Assembly: GCA_963580455.1 (NCBI GenBank)
Contig: OY756967.1
Location: 20,444,022 to 20,508,021 of the forward strand
Direction: 5' to 3'
DNA length: 64,000 bases
Source: Euonymus europaeus
Taxonomy: Eukaryota; Streptophyta; Magnoliopsida; Celastrales; Celastraceae
Position numbers and translations under genes: made by a program. Below are positions 45,736 through 57,102 of the stretch, piece after piece. Below the pieces are notes generated by a model, which ran no database searches, was not told the origin of the DNA, and was given only the letters and a program-made list of their open reading frames with translations. The stretch's first letter is position 1, and each line of letters opens with the position of its first letter.

Positions 45736-46255
45736 GTGAAAAACACAGTTACATAGCATATATAAAATTAATGTAATTAAAAAAGTACATTAAAAACTAT
45801 TTTTGTTATAAAAAGTTTTACATGCTCCGTTCTAATATGCAATTTTTTTTAAAATATATCATATATTTTTATAAATAAAACGTTTTAAAATTTTATTTTA
45901 GAAAAGGAAAAAAAACTATAATGGAATGAACTAATATATAAATAAGATTTTTAATAAATTTTAAAACTCATAAGTTATATTTTATAAATCTGTCTCCAAA
46001 TCTCTCAATAAATAAACCATATAGAAGGGAAAGCCCAATGGGCTGAAATGTTCACAATTAGTCGATTACAACGGGGCCCAAAAGAGAATAAGAATGGGCT
46101 TTACGAAGAGCCAAGGACATGAATTACGGATCATGATGTATTGTCCAGTGCAGTATTGATGGGCTCTCTCCTCTCACCATGAAAAATTGAAAACAATCCA
46201 CACGGCACAGTACAGTAATATTAATTGAATATTTAAACTTTACACAACACATGTA
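45736..46255. other. Intergenic, upstream of the tRNA gene
   Basis: AT-rich. GGCCCA/GGGCTT boxes occur at 46030-46165. No exon seen. The CAACA motif at 46244-46248, just 5' of the tRNA, resembles the CAA initiation context of plant tRNA genes. Confidence 0.35.
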
Positions 46256-46327
46256 GGGCATTTGGTCTAGTGGTATGATTCTCGCTTTGGGTGCGAGAGG
46301 TCCCGAGTTCGATTCTCGGAATGCCCC
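46256..46327 (+). tRNA. tRNA-Pro (anticodon UGG)
   Basis: 72 nt without intron. Acceptor arms GGGCATT and AATGCCC pair perfectly, with C as discriminator base. The D-arm/box A reads TGGTCTAGTGGTATGA, the anticodon stem TCTCGC/GCGAGA encloses the loop TTTGGGT with anticodon TGG, and the T-arm/box B reads GGTTCGA-like GAGTTCGATTCTC. A T-run follows at about 46340 as a Pol III terminator. CCA is not encoded, as expected for a nuclear gene. Confidence 0.95.
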
Positions 46328-46534
46328 TGTAATTTTAATATTTTTGTTCTGATTTTGATTGTGAAATTTCGTTTATTTCCTCTTTTTTTTCATTCCAAAT
46401 TATTTGCATGTACAAATATTTAACTAGAGTATACAAAGCACACAGAAGGAAGAGCATCGGACAAAAGCAGCAGCAGCATAGTAGAGGCAGAGGCAGACGC
46501 AGAAGCAGAATAGTAGAGGCAGAAGGTTAGCCAG

Positions 46535-48102
46535 TCAGATGAAATTGTTGGTTTGTGGTTGAAACCCATGAGTGAATCTTTGGAGTGTAGCACCATCATC
46601 AACTCTATGATGCTTTTGAGTAAACTCCAACAGATCTGACCATGTGAAATCTGGGTACTTTCTTGTTCCTTGTCTGCAAACAAGATCCTGTGGGGGTCTC
46701 ACTACTTTGTCCTCTTTTGGGCAAACAAACAACACTAATGATATCCTCTCTCTCTTTCTGTTCACCTTTGCCCTGTGCAGGCAACTCTTGTATGTCCCAT
46801 TGCACAATGCCTTCACAAACAAACAAACACATATGTCAACTTGGACTATATCTATCTATCTATCTATATATATATTTCACTTACTAAAACCCTATCCTTA
46901 TCACCATTTCATTTGCAATCAACCCAACACATATCTTCTAATAGATATAGTGGGTTTCAACTCTGACCCCACTAGTTCTTTTCTCTCTTATTGATGATAT
47001 TGTGCAATTATAACATATCTTGTTGCCACTTCTATACATATCTATGTACTTAATCAACTATAGTTGACTAATTAAGAATATTTTATCCTCAAAGTGTGTA
47101 AAACTGTATTGTACGTACCATGAAAGTATCACCAATGTTGATGACTAGGGCATGGGGAAGCGGTTTGACTGCTTGCCACTTATTGTTGACAAAGACTTCA
47201 AGGCCACCAACTTGGTCCTGGTGAAGTATGGTCAAGGAGGTTGGGTCTGTATGAGGACCAGTCCCAAGGGTGAGGCTTGAATTGTTGCAAGGAGGATAGT
47301 AGTTACACCTCATTATAGAACAACTATCCTCAAAGAACTTCTTGTAGTGCAAACGGTCAACTCCCAAGCTCATCCCCAATAGCTCAAAGATTGCAAGAGA
47401 CAATGCCTTCATAGCTTCACAATATCTTTGACAAACTCTCCTACACATGTAAACAACAAAAGATAACAAACAATTGTTAATGATATTATATATATATATA
47501 TATATATGTATATATTTCTCGGCGTTTGCCTGAGACTCTGATACCATGTGAAACACCAGTTCTTACCCAGAGTGTTCAAAGTCTTCTCCTAGGACGGATT
47601 TGAAGTAATCAACCACAACAAGCTTGGGTTCATCATTTTCATGATACCCAAAAGAGAATGTCTCTTTCCATGGCAACTTAGAAGAAAATCTCTCTGAATG
47701 GGCACCAGAATATCCATAAACATCGCCTGGTTTCCTCCTAACACTTAGCTTCTTCTCCAAAGGTAGCCTAAAAATGGCATCAACTTCTCGGCGAGCCTCC
47801 TTAATAAGACCTTCATCAACTCCATGGTTAATGACTTGAAAGACGCCATGGTTCAAGCAAGCATCCCTCACGAGTTCCATGGCACGAGCCGTTGCTGCCT
47901 CATCGCCTTCCATGAATCCTTTTAGGTCTATCAATGGCTCTTGTAGCTCTTCTTGGTTTTGATAATTAACTAGGTCTTTATGTGGCCACAAGAACTCTTT
48001 TGGTAAGTTGGGTTGTTTTTGCAACAAATTGGAGTCAAAAACAGGAACCCCATTTTGGAGAAGAGAAGCAGCAGTGCTAGTTGAGTCCATTAGGAGAGAC
48101 AT
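46535..48102 (-). CDS. GA20ox: Gibberellin 20-oxidase (2-oxoglutarate/Fe(II) dioxygenase)
   Basis: Three exons (48102-47567, 47440-47119, 46810-46535) give 1134 nt and 377 residues, the usual GA20ox length and intron pattern. The enzyme oxidises C-20 of GA12/GA53 stepwise to GA9/GA20 in the cytosol, a key control point for bioactive gibberellin. Diagnostic blocks: LPWKETFSFGY (substrate-related LPWKET), NYYPPC (2-oxoglutarate-related), GPHTDPTSLTILHQDQVGGL with the Fe ligands His and Asp, the third ligand His in KSCLHRAKVN, and Arg/Ser of RISLVLFVCPKEDKVVRPP. DIOX_N begins near EPLIDLKGFMEGD. All catalytic residues are present. The residue after NYYPPC is Asn where most GA20ox have Gln. A TA-repeat lies in intron 1 near 47490. 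An AGCAGC/GAGGCAGA-type simple repeat in the 3' region (46470-46525) explains a spurious Ser/Ala frame there. Confidence 0.93.
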
Positions 48103-48144
48103 ATTTTCTGATCGAATGGTTACAATTCCAACACATACTACTTC

Positions 48145-48150
48145 TTATAT
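48145..48150 (-). promoter_or_regulatory. Probable TATA box of the GA20ox gene
   Basis: On the minus strand CTATATAAGAAG lies about 45 bases upstream of the ATG at 48102. A CT/GA-rich stretch precedes it. This would give a very short leader, so an upstream transcription start is also possible. Confidence 0.4.
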
Positions 48151-48793
48151 AGAGAGAGAAATCGGAGACAAACCCATCAATTAATTAACAATATATATAT
48201 ATATATATATTTCTCTGTGTGTATAATATAATAATCCAAGACATTGAGAATGTCTCCATAATAAATAATTGAAGTACAGGTTTATCATTAAAAAATATAT
48301 ATATTCTTTTTAAAAAAAAGAAGGATTGATAGATAAATATATGGAGAAAGGTTAAGGCCGTCCATTGGGAAGGTCGAAAAATAGGACCATTGAAAGGACA
48401 TACACATAAGGGTGCCAACAACAGAGACGAGTGGACGTCCTCCTTTAAAGTTTAAACCTTAATTTGGTCACGATCTACACTCATTTCACCACTAACAAGA
48501 CATACTTATCCTATGAAGATCAGGCTGTCTCTATATCCTATGTTCCCATTTTACATAGGTTTACACACACATGCAGGCCTACGTGTGTGTGTGTATGTAT
48601 AAACTATTAACAAGACATAAAATGGATATTTAACAAATTTCATTTATTTTCATTTTTGTAGTTAGGCAAGGTGAGTAGGATAAGATTGGTACTCGCATGT
48701 TAGTGCATACTGTACAAAAATAGCAAAATTACAAAATGAAAAATTTGATCGTAGTAAGTTGAGCCAAGATATTTCGCTCTTTGTAAAAATATT
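48151..48793. other. Upstream region of the GA20ox gene
   Basis: AT-rich, with a TA-repeat at 48190-48210 and a GT/AC-rich patch at 48565-48600. It should contain the distal GA20ox promoter. No exon seen. Confidence 0.35.
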
Positions 48794-49200
48794 GAGCGAC
48801 CACAATGGAATGATTTTGTTGGGCCGATAAACTCATATTTTGGGTTCCATTTCTATTACATAAAATTCGAACTCTGTTACATAAAATTCGAACCACACAT
48901 CTTCCAATACAGACACATTAGCAAAACACGTTTTCTAATAAATCCACATCAACAAAACATAAATTTCAATACATTTTCTTCTCTCAATTTTAGTGAAGCC
49001 AACAACTTTCTCATTCTTCATATTATCCCTATCAAATTTACACCAAAATCAAGATTGAGTCTCACCTTTATTATAAAAAAATCAAATCATATCATCATCC
49101 ACATCATCAAAACACATATCTCAATATAATTACGTTAGCAAAAACACACATTTTCACACACATTTATTGGCCTAACAAAACCACACCATTGTGGTTGCTT
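48794..49200. mobile_element. Tourist-like MITE, second copy of the 18.5 kb family
   Basis: About 407 bp. Left end GAGCGACCACAATGG and inverted right end AAGCAACCACAATGG form the termini. A 3-bp target duplication is not clear (mismatched). Internal sequence CATCATCAAAACACATATCTC matches the MITE at 18530-18866, which assigns the family. No coding capacity. Confidence 0.6.
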
Positions 49201-50261
49201 ACTTTTATAGTTTTTATTGTCTTCAGAACAGTACATCAGAATTCTCTTTACTCTGACTCTTTTGAGATATGTATAATAATCCAACTCAGTCGTATAACTA
49301 ACAAGAATTAGATATATTAGAAAACTCAATGTCGGATTGATCAACTGGGCATTAATTCAATTATAATGGCAATAATTCTTCTGATCTTGTGCCAGGTCCT
49401 TTGGTTATTGATTTTGGTCTGGTTTCTTATTTTACTTATATTTTACTATATCTCTCTTCTTAATTAATAAAATCATCGGGTTTATTAAAATATTAATAAT
49501 AATAATTCTGAAACCCTAATAAAATTGTGATTAGAAACTGAACTTTTTTCATTATGACTTTGAGGCTATACCTTTAGAAACATCAATGATTCAATTCAAT
49601 CCCCACTATTGAATTTCTTTCCACCAAATGTGCATATGCGGCAGGAGCTGAATGGCTAGAAATAAATTTAGTAGACTTTGTCAGAAATCCTCCAAAAAAA
49701 GACAAATCCATGCACACGGACACTCCAAGGTAGATCCAGTTATATAATAGTAATAAGATGATCTAGTTTAACACATTAATTAAAGCAGATTAGACAGACA
49801 GAATCCTCAAAATCTTCACCAAATCTCTCATCAAATTTTATTTTTTGGTCTCTTATGTGAGTGTGTGCATGTTCTCCCACCCCTGCTGCCACAATTAGAA
49901 ACCAAAATATCATGTACGTTATTGATCACTAGATATTGTTTGGCCTTCAAAAGTAAATGCCATCACTATATGGAATCCCATTAATAGTTGCCCCATTAAT
50001 CCCATCATGCCTTCTTTAGGTTTTAAAGTTGAAAAATCAAAGATATGTCGATAATCACGACTCCATTTGTCATCTAGCTAGAAATTAATGAAACTCGAAT
50101 TAAATTCAATCCACAAGAATCTCCTTATCATTATTGCTAAGAGTCTTTGAATGAATAAATATATTTTTATCCGCGAAGTGAAAGAACAATTTAACATGGT
50201 ATCATAGTGAAAACTCGGTCACATATTCTTAGATTGGGACGGGATCCAAGAACCAGTCATA
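49201..50261. other. Gene-free AT-rich spacer
   Basis: No open frame or splice pattern of note. No transposon border recognised. Confidence 0.4.
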
Positions 50262-50500
50262 TTCCGAACCTGCCCTGGGCTAAGGGGTAGAATGTAAGAT
50301 GCAGGTTATGCAGCCCAATATCAGGGGAGAAAGGGTTTTCACGTTGCTCACCAAAGGGCTGCCCACCAGCGCTGAGCATCAAGGACATGTCGTTGGCGCG
50401 ACTCGAACACAAGCATCAAAGTACGCTGACAGACAAGCTACTACTTCCACTTAAGGGTAACACCCCCAACTCACCGCTGGACCATATGCCTCGAGGGCGA
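50262..50500 (-). mobile_element. tRNA-derived SINE
   Basis: On the minus strand a box A TGGTCCAGCGGTGAG (50484-50470) and a box B GTTCGAGTCG (50408-50399) resemble a tRNA head, but no cloverleaf forms and the boxes are about 60 bases apart. About 140 bp of unrelated GC-richer body follows. The GC content stands out from the surrounding DNA. It is a different family from the SINE at 42.6 kb. Confidence 0.55.
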
Positions 50501-52899
50501 CATATTCTGAATATATGATGCATGTTCCCTTATTCATGTATCCTTCTTATTTAACCATGTGATATATCAACATAATTTTTATCCTTTACAATTACGAGAA
50601 TGTTATATTCACTTCCTACGATAAATTTATAGAAGAAGAAAAAAAATACTGATGGGGAGTAAACAAGACTGAACCATGCGTGGCCCAAAATCATCGAAGA
50701 AAACACAACAAAAGACTTGGAAAGAGACCCAATTACTGTGTCTTGTGCCGGACAGATATATATGGGCATGCAAATGAAAGTTATATATACACACACACGC
50801 ACGAAAATGCTCATATATTAAGTGAGCTTGTTCTCCATTAATGATTAATGGTCGACACTAAGAATTAAACAGATCATCAAGCTAGTTTGCTTCACGTGGG
50901 GCTCCATATAACTTATTCCACAGTCCACGCGAACAAGCCAAAAGTCCCCATACAAACTTATTTGTTGTGAGTTGTGATCCACTAGTTTGTGGAATATCAT
51001 GTGCCAAGTGAGAATTAGATGTACCGGCCCCATCTCTCTGTGTTTGGCCACAACACTTACGACTTATTGTCATGCATTGAGTTTTGATCCAACACTGAAG
51101 GTTCGACTTTAGGCCGATACCACATGAAAATCTTGTATGATTCGTTGTCAACTAAAAAAAGGTATGATGAATGTGTGTCCCAGAGAAAAAAAATTTATTC
51201 TTGTTTTTCATACATGATTCATTGCCCATATCCATGAATTATAAATTTATAATTTTCTCTGGTTAATTAATGTCTCTATCACTCCTGGTAAAATTATGAA
51301 AAGAGAACAAGAAACAAAAATGTCGACGAGGAAGAAACTTGAAAACAAATTAAATGTCCGGCTAACCAGCTGTACTTGGTCGAGACAAGTAGTCCATGTT
51401 TGGTTTCTGCTTTCGCGAACAACATATACAACATGGACTGCTTTTGTTCCTGTAGAATTGGAGGCCGAAATGACATCCAATAATAAGAGATTGTGATATA
51501 GTCACCAGATATATGTGTGTAGAATGCTAAGGCTGTTCATGGTGATATTTCCTGTCTATCACTGTCTCAATAATTTAGTGATAATTATTGAAAGCAAATA
51601 ATTTTGATGGGAGAGATGTCGATCAGCTGTTGGACATCGTATGAGTAATTAGGGATGGAGCAGAAATTCATATGAGGGGGCCTATTGGTTGATGGGGGTT
51701 TTGAGGGCAGAGTCCTGATTTTTTTTAGGATTATTTATTAAAAATTACTTAATTTCTCGTTGATTAAAGCAAAATCAAAAATTGAAAATAAAAGTATCAC
51801 TAAATGAACTATATACTCAAAAATAAGAGGAAAAAAAATCAAGAAATACTATTCAATCCAACTTACCACCTCTAACCCACAGAAATATAATCCATATTAA
51901 CCACAATTTAAACATATAACTATAAATTAATAAAAAAAACAACATATTTTAATGTTAAAAATTTAATTCTACCTTAAAAAAAATTTCATTTTTTATTATT
52001 AAAATATGTATATTTTTTATATATAAAAAAAGGGGGCGGGGCCCAGGTCCTCTAGTGGCTATTTTATTGCAAAAACTAATATTGATTAAATGAAAAATTG
52101 TTCAATAAATGTTGGTGAATAACTTAAAGTCTTGAGTGAATTCATAAACTCTCTTTGATGGTATTTAACTTTAGCGCAAAAGCACGCAAAGTTTATGGAA
52201 TTGAAGAGGAACTAATTGGATTTTGAATTGGGCCAAAGCACATCCACGGTCGGAACTGAACTGGGCCTGGTTGGGAGTGGTAGTGAGTCCTTGCTGGAGT
52301 TGGCAGATATTTGTCGTTTTATGTAGTCAAATACCACATTGGAAGACGTTTTGGGCCTCAAATAGCGTGCAAATTTTGCGTGGATAGGCCTGCCAGTTGG
52401 CGACGTGGGACATATCCCATCCATCCATATGATTTGTGTGGCACAGATTTGTGTAATTTCTGCAATTTTAGCTGTTTCCAATTTCAGCCCACCCGAGAGT
52501 AATAGTATTCCAAGATTTTAAGAAAGACGATTTCTTTTTTTTTTTGCAAAGAGGTCAAAGACCAAGATATATTTAAGTCCGAGCCTCCGAGGGCAAAAAT
52601 ATGAGCACCTGAGTCACCTGGACAGGATGGAAGAACACACCAAAAGACGATCAAACCAAAAGAGGATAATTATTGGATACAAAATCTCAATAGAGATATT
52701 TGTGATAAAAAATTACTTTAATTTAAAAATAAATAATACAACCCAATTCACAAACCATCCATCCACATCATTAGAACCTTCATCTCAAATTTTTAGGAAC
52801 GACTACGTGAATCTATAATAAAAATTAAAAAAAAAATCAACAACACATGTTTATTTTTGCTATTCATTTTTATTTAAGATCTTAGCATTGTACTTTCAT
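50501..52899. other. Gene-free spacer with minor features
   Basis: About 2.4 kb with no supported gene. An imperfect 16-bp stem-loop lies at 51386-51445. The frames at 51247-51496 cover it on both strands and are chance. A GC-richer patch at 52240-52450 contains TACCACATTGGAAGACG, a type of phrase frequent in plant repeats, but I cannot identify the family. Confidence 0.35.
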
Positions 52900-54075
52900 C
52901 AATTTCTATTGACTTTTTATTTTTTTTACGATTTGAAAGCATGTCGTGTTAGGTTTTTCTCCCTATTCCTACTGATTTCTCCTATACAAATTATCTCGAT
53001 TATTTTTATTGTCGCATCGTTATCTCTGTGTTATAGATGCTTCTACCATCTTAATCAACTTTCTCCCAACTCATTTTCAAATAGTGCTACTCATATCTTG
53101 TATCTAATAATATTATTTTGTATCCTATCTTTTCTCCTATGTGACGAAGCATTAGCATTATGCTACACATGTTTTTTTGGACATGTTGTCCCTTAATAGT
53201 CCAATACTTAGAACCATACATCATCACAACTTGATAGCCTACCTATAGATTTTTTCCTTCAATTTTAAAGAAATAATTCGGTCAAATAAAATTCTGGATG
53301 CACTCTTCTACTTTATCCAACCTTTAAGGCGCATATTTGAGCCACACAAAACTAGGGATGAAAGTATGGATTTTCGATTCACTTTTAGACTGAAACCGAA
53401 AAAATCGAAAATCGAAGTTGAGAAATATGATAAACCGAACCGAAATTTATTAAACGGTTTGGATAATTCGGTTTAAACCGAATTATTGCATCGCCTACAA
53501 TAGTCTCAATCAATTAATATTAGTCTAAATCAATTAGTCAAATGCATTTAATTATTGTCAAATCAACATATACAATTTACTAATCTAGTGTAACTGTGTA
53601 ACATTAAATAAGTAAATAGTCTAAATTACTAATAGTAACAGTGACCTCACTCACATAGATATTTTTTAATTCAAAAATATAAAAAAAATATAGTTCGATT
53701 TTTGGGTTGAAATCGAAATTATTTTCAATAAACTGAAGCCGAACCATTATCAAAAAATCTCAAAAACAAAGCTCAACCATAAATCGATAAACCGAACCGA
53801 ACTTAGTTTTTCGGTTTGATTTATGGTTTGGAGTTCGGATCAGTTCGGTTTCTTCCAGCCCTACACAAAACTAGGGATTCACTCTTTATAGGACAATATT
53901 ATCAACATTTTCACTAATATCTCGATAATCTTAGAAAATCGAGCAAAATAAACAAAATTTTACCATTTGTTATTTATCTTCCATCTAATTCAATCATTTC
54001 TTCGCTCCCTTGTCTACTCTTCTAAACTTCCATTCCATATGTTATGTTTTAGTCGTACTCTGTCTGATAAATCCG
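52900..54075 (-). pseudogene. Decayed LINE reverse-transcriptase fragment, split by a hAT element
   Basis: On the minus strand the frames between 53330 and 52930, joined across many stops and shifts, show fragments resembling the C-terminal part of a plant LINE polyprotein, for example MYGSKYWTIKGQHVQK and MLMLRHIGEK near 53215-53120. Similar decayed sequence continues at 53872-54075 beyond the inserted hAT element. It is far too broken to be active. Recognition is by eye from widespread plant LINE copies; the exact family and limits are uncertain. Confidence 0.5.
53353..53863. mobile_element. Non-autonomous hAT element, CCGAACCG-rich
   Basis: A 511-bp element with ends TAGGGATGAAAG and (inverted) TAGGGCTGGAAG, flanked by perfect 8-bp duplications CACAAAAC (53345-53352 and 53864-53871). 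The arms hold iterated AACCGAA/TTCGGTT words with an AT-rich centre. It is inserted in the LINE relict and is the same family as the element at 56170-57690. Confidence 0.85.
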
Positions 54076-54440
54076 ATATTATATCATTGATTATTGATGA
54101 ATATAAATTAAGATACGAAGGCACCGAGGTTGTAGACCCCGACACATAATCAGAAAGAACAACAAAACCTGAGGGAAAAAAAACCCTCCAAACATAACCA
54201 ATTTATGCATTAACAAACACCACAGGCAAAGCCAAAGAAAAATTGAACCCAAAAAAGACCCCTCCAAACTCCAGCTACGGAAGAGGACCCGGACACCATC
54301 GAAACAAACCGAAATTCCAACAAATGAACGGTTAGCAGACCAAAAGCAAGAAAAAGCTCCCTACAAAGAGAGAGCACCGCCTCTTATAAGACCACCAAAG
54401 AGAAAGCCACCCAACTGCAAGGTAAAGGACTACATATTTT
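54076..54440 (-). other. Possible LINE 3' end fragment
   Basis: On the minus strand this stretch is non-coding and T/G-rich, with phrases like TGTGTCGGGGTCTACAACC followed by an AT-rich tail near 54080-54120, similar in style to 3' untranslated regions of plant L1-type LINEs. There is no poly(A) tail or target duplication that I can point to. Confidence 0.3.
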
Positions 54441-54648
54441 AGTCCTAAATAATTTAGATTTCACAAAGATTTTGTCTTCACTCGAGTTTTGAGTTCACTC
54501 TCGAATTAATCCTAATCAAAGAAAAATTGTAAAGAAAATTGAACGCGTAGAGGAGTAAGAAAATGAAAAGGTAATTGGTATAAAGGTTTTAAAAAATTAA
54601 CAGTAATGAAGTAAAACAAACTAAAATTACCCCCACCTCTTCTTCTTT

Positions 54649-55344
54649 TTATGCACATATGCCCTTCTTTTTCACGATCTTCTTGTGAAAATTTGAATGC
54701 TTCAAGCTATCAAAGTAGGGGCTTGCCGCCGGTCGATACTCCGGCACCAGCCTCTCCGACTTGTACCGGATTCCACAAGCGTTGCACAGAGTCTTGGGCC
54801 CTCGAGGCCCAGCTCTCCACTGAGGCGTCTTCTCGGTGAAGCAGTGACTGCATTTTCTCTTTGGTACTCGATCATACGACACAACCCTAGTGTATAAACT
54901 CGAGGGAGACGTCGACCATGCTCGCTTGCCCCTTCGCTTGCTTCTCTGCTTCCTAACAGCAGAGTTCTTGGTATCGTCAATTCCGTGCTTTTTCTTGCCT
55001 TCTACCTGTTTGTCAAATTGTCCCACTGAAATCGAGTTTTCTGTTTCTGTGTTTTGGACCGTGAACTCTCCAAAAGACGGGCTCTTATGTTCTGGGGTTA
55101 AAATGGATCCATTCAACGATATATAATCATCAGTAAAATTTGGGAACCATTCAAGGTCCTCTATGTTGTCTTGTGGTATACAGAGTTGGCTCTCTGTCGT
55201 GAAATTTTCACGGCTAGCATCAAAAAGGTCCAAACTTGTCTCGAGGCCTTCCAAAAGGTCTCCCAAGAAGTCCTCATTAATATCATGACCACCTCCAACA
55301 CCCGTTGTCAATATTAAAAACCCCAAAAACGATAGATTGAACAT
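54649..55344 (-). CDS. GATA-type zinc finger transcription factor (subfamily I)
   Basis: Single-exon frame of 231 residues from a true ATG at 55344. The N-terminal half is acidic ([38 protein letters not shown]) as in plant subfamily I GATA factors. A basic segment [13 protein letters not shown], a likely nuclear signal, precedes a type IV finger [20 protein letters not shown]...[20 protein letters not shown] with CX2CX18CX2C spacing. All four zinc ligands are present. These factors bind WGATAR sites in light-, growth- and flowering-related genes. The very N-terminus ([18 protein letters not shown]) is unusually hydrophobic for a nuclear protein, and the true start might be a later codon or an upstream exon. 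The usual intron between the N-terminal region and finger is absent. Confidence 0.88.
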   Translation of the reverse strand: MFNLSFLGFLILTTGVGGGHDINEDFLGDLLEGLETSLDLFDASRENFTTESQLCIPQDNIEDLEWFPNFTDDYISLNGSILTPEHKSPSFGEFTVQNTETENSISVGQFDKQVEGKKKHGIDDTKNSAVRKQRSKRRGKRAWSTSPSSLYTRVVSYDRVPKRKCSHCFTEKTPQWRAGPRGPKTLCNACGIRYKSERLVPEYRPAASPYFDSLKHSNFHKKIVKKKGICA

Positions 55345-56161
55345 TGTTGAATAACCAGAGAGAGAGAGAGAGAGGAGGCGCAGGAATTCTGAATAAAATG
55401 CGAAGTAGATGACACAGAACTTTGGTTTTAAAGGAGTTGAAAAGCCATAAAAGGAAGTCCAATTAGAAAAACAACGCGGTTCGCTAAGAAGTTTTTTCCG
55501 ATATATACTACTAATTATGCTAGTATTTATCTGAGGACCCAGCCCCTATGCTATAGCACAAATTTTAGCAGAAACCTAATTAATTACCTTAATATAATGC
55601 AGATATGATTTTGTTGTTTAGGCAAAATATATTTTTGAGACTCTCACTTGTCACTAAATCAGGATGTTTGACTGTTGGTTATGAAAAAAAATCTGAAGGT
55701 ATATGATAAATTAATAATAATTAGAATGTTCTGTTACTTAGACAGGGGTGAAATAGTAAATTCATTATAGGAAATACATATCTGTCAAATTTGTCAAACT
55801 CTCCGTAATCCGTATATGTATATCGTCCAATAAGGAGGAAATTGAACGATTTTAATGACGACTAAACCACAACTAAGGGAAAATTTTGACACATGACATT
55901 GTTTCATAGGGCAAGATACGTGTACTCATAGTTTTTAGGAATAAAAAATTCATTTGGTTGGTGCTATTTCACTACGTTCTCGGAAACTGAAAACTTGAAT
56001 TAGAATTGAAATTTATTTGACATTCAGTCAAATTAAAATAAAATTAAACTCAAGTTCAAGTTCTCGGGTTAACACCAGGTCGCGGCCTTTCGGTGACTCA
56101 TCTAACCGAAAAAACACTGGGTTAGATGCTTCTTATGCCAGCAAGTCCAATGAAAGTGGTG
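55345..56161. other. Promoter side of the GATA gene and spacer
   Basis: A GA-repeat (AGAGAGAGAGAGAG, about 55359-55373) lies just upstream of the GATA start, a common plant core-promoter or leader element. The remainder is AT-rich with no exon. Confidence 0.4.
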
Positions 56162-56262
56162 GATGCCACTAGGGGTGGAAGTTTGGGTTTTCGATTCGGG
56201 TTGAAACTGAAATCGAAACCGAAAAAATGGAGATTACCCTAATATGTAAAATCGAACCGAAC

Positions 56263-56495
56263 CTGATGATGCAGGATTTGGGCCTACGTCCGTACACATC
56301 ATGGAGGTCCTCCGCACCCCCTTCCATGGGCTTCACTGGGCCTTAACACCTTAGAGGGTGATCCAGGGAAAGGAGCTCTCTCATCTGCGTGAGGTGGCTC
56401 TCGAACCCTTTACCTTGTGCAGGTGAGAGAGGGATGCTACCACCAAGCTCGTGTACGGACGTAGGCCCACAGAGGCCCAAATCCTGCATCATCAG
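56263..56495 (-). mobile_element. Inverted-repeat element with SINE-like Pol III boxes
   Basis: A 233-bp insertion whose ends CTGATGATGCAGGATTTGGG are inverted repeats of each other, continuing with CCTACGTCCGTACAC after a small gap. On the minus strand it also has a box A-like AGCTTGGTGGTAGCATC (56449-56433) and a box B-like GGGTTCGAGAGCC (56408-56396). A 3-bp duplication AAC may flank it. The combination of tRNA-like promoter and terminal inverted repeats is unusual. Confidence 0.6.
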
Positions 56496-56768
56496 AACCA
56501 AATAACAAACAGAACCGAACAAAACTGTATTAAACAGTTCGATTTTTTGGTTTAAACCGATTTTATTGCCATACCTGATATAGACATTATTTCAACTCTA
56601 AGATTCAAATTATTCCATTATTTCGGTTTAGACTTGTACCATTGTCTATAACACTGCAAAAATATTAAGTAGTAACACTGAAAGGTAAAGTGAAGTCTGT
56701 AACTATTTTCTATTAACTAATAACTGATTAATATATTTATTTATTTATTTAAAACATGTAGATTGAAG

Positions 56769-57068
56769 TAGGCCTCGTCATCGGGCCGGGCTGGCCCAAA
56801 AAATAGGCCCAGGCCCGGCCTTGGCCCAAGTAATTCGGCCAAAAGTCGGGCCTCGGGTCGGGCTTCGGGCTTGGCCCAATGGGCTCGAGCCTAAGTATTA
56901 AATTAATATATATACACACACATACATAAATATACACACATAAATACATATATACACACATATAAATATATCTATACAATATATATATGTACACATAAAT
57001 ATATCTATACATATTATATATATATATAGACACACACACATTAGTGTGATGCACACTGTCACACATAT

Positions 57069-57102
<34 letters not shown>

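Noticed and set aside
46420..46683. Minus-strand frame ending in a Ser/Ala run and Leu run
   Set aside because: It is the 3' untranslated region of the GA20ox gene with a GCAGAG/AGCAGC simple repeat.
52888..53196. Plus-strand hydrophobic 102-codon frame
   Set aside because: It is antisense to the decayed LINE reverse-transcriptase fragment; its hydrophobicity follows from T-rich sequence.
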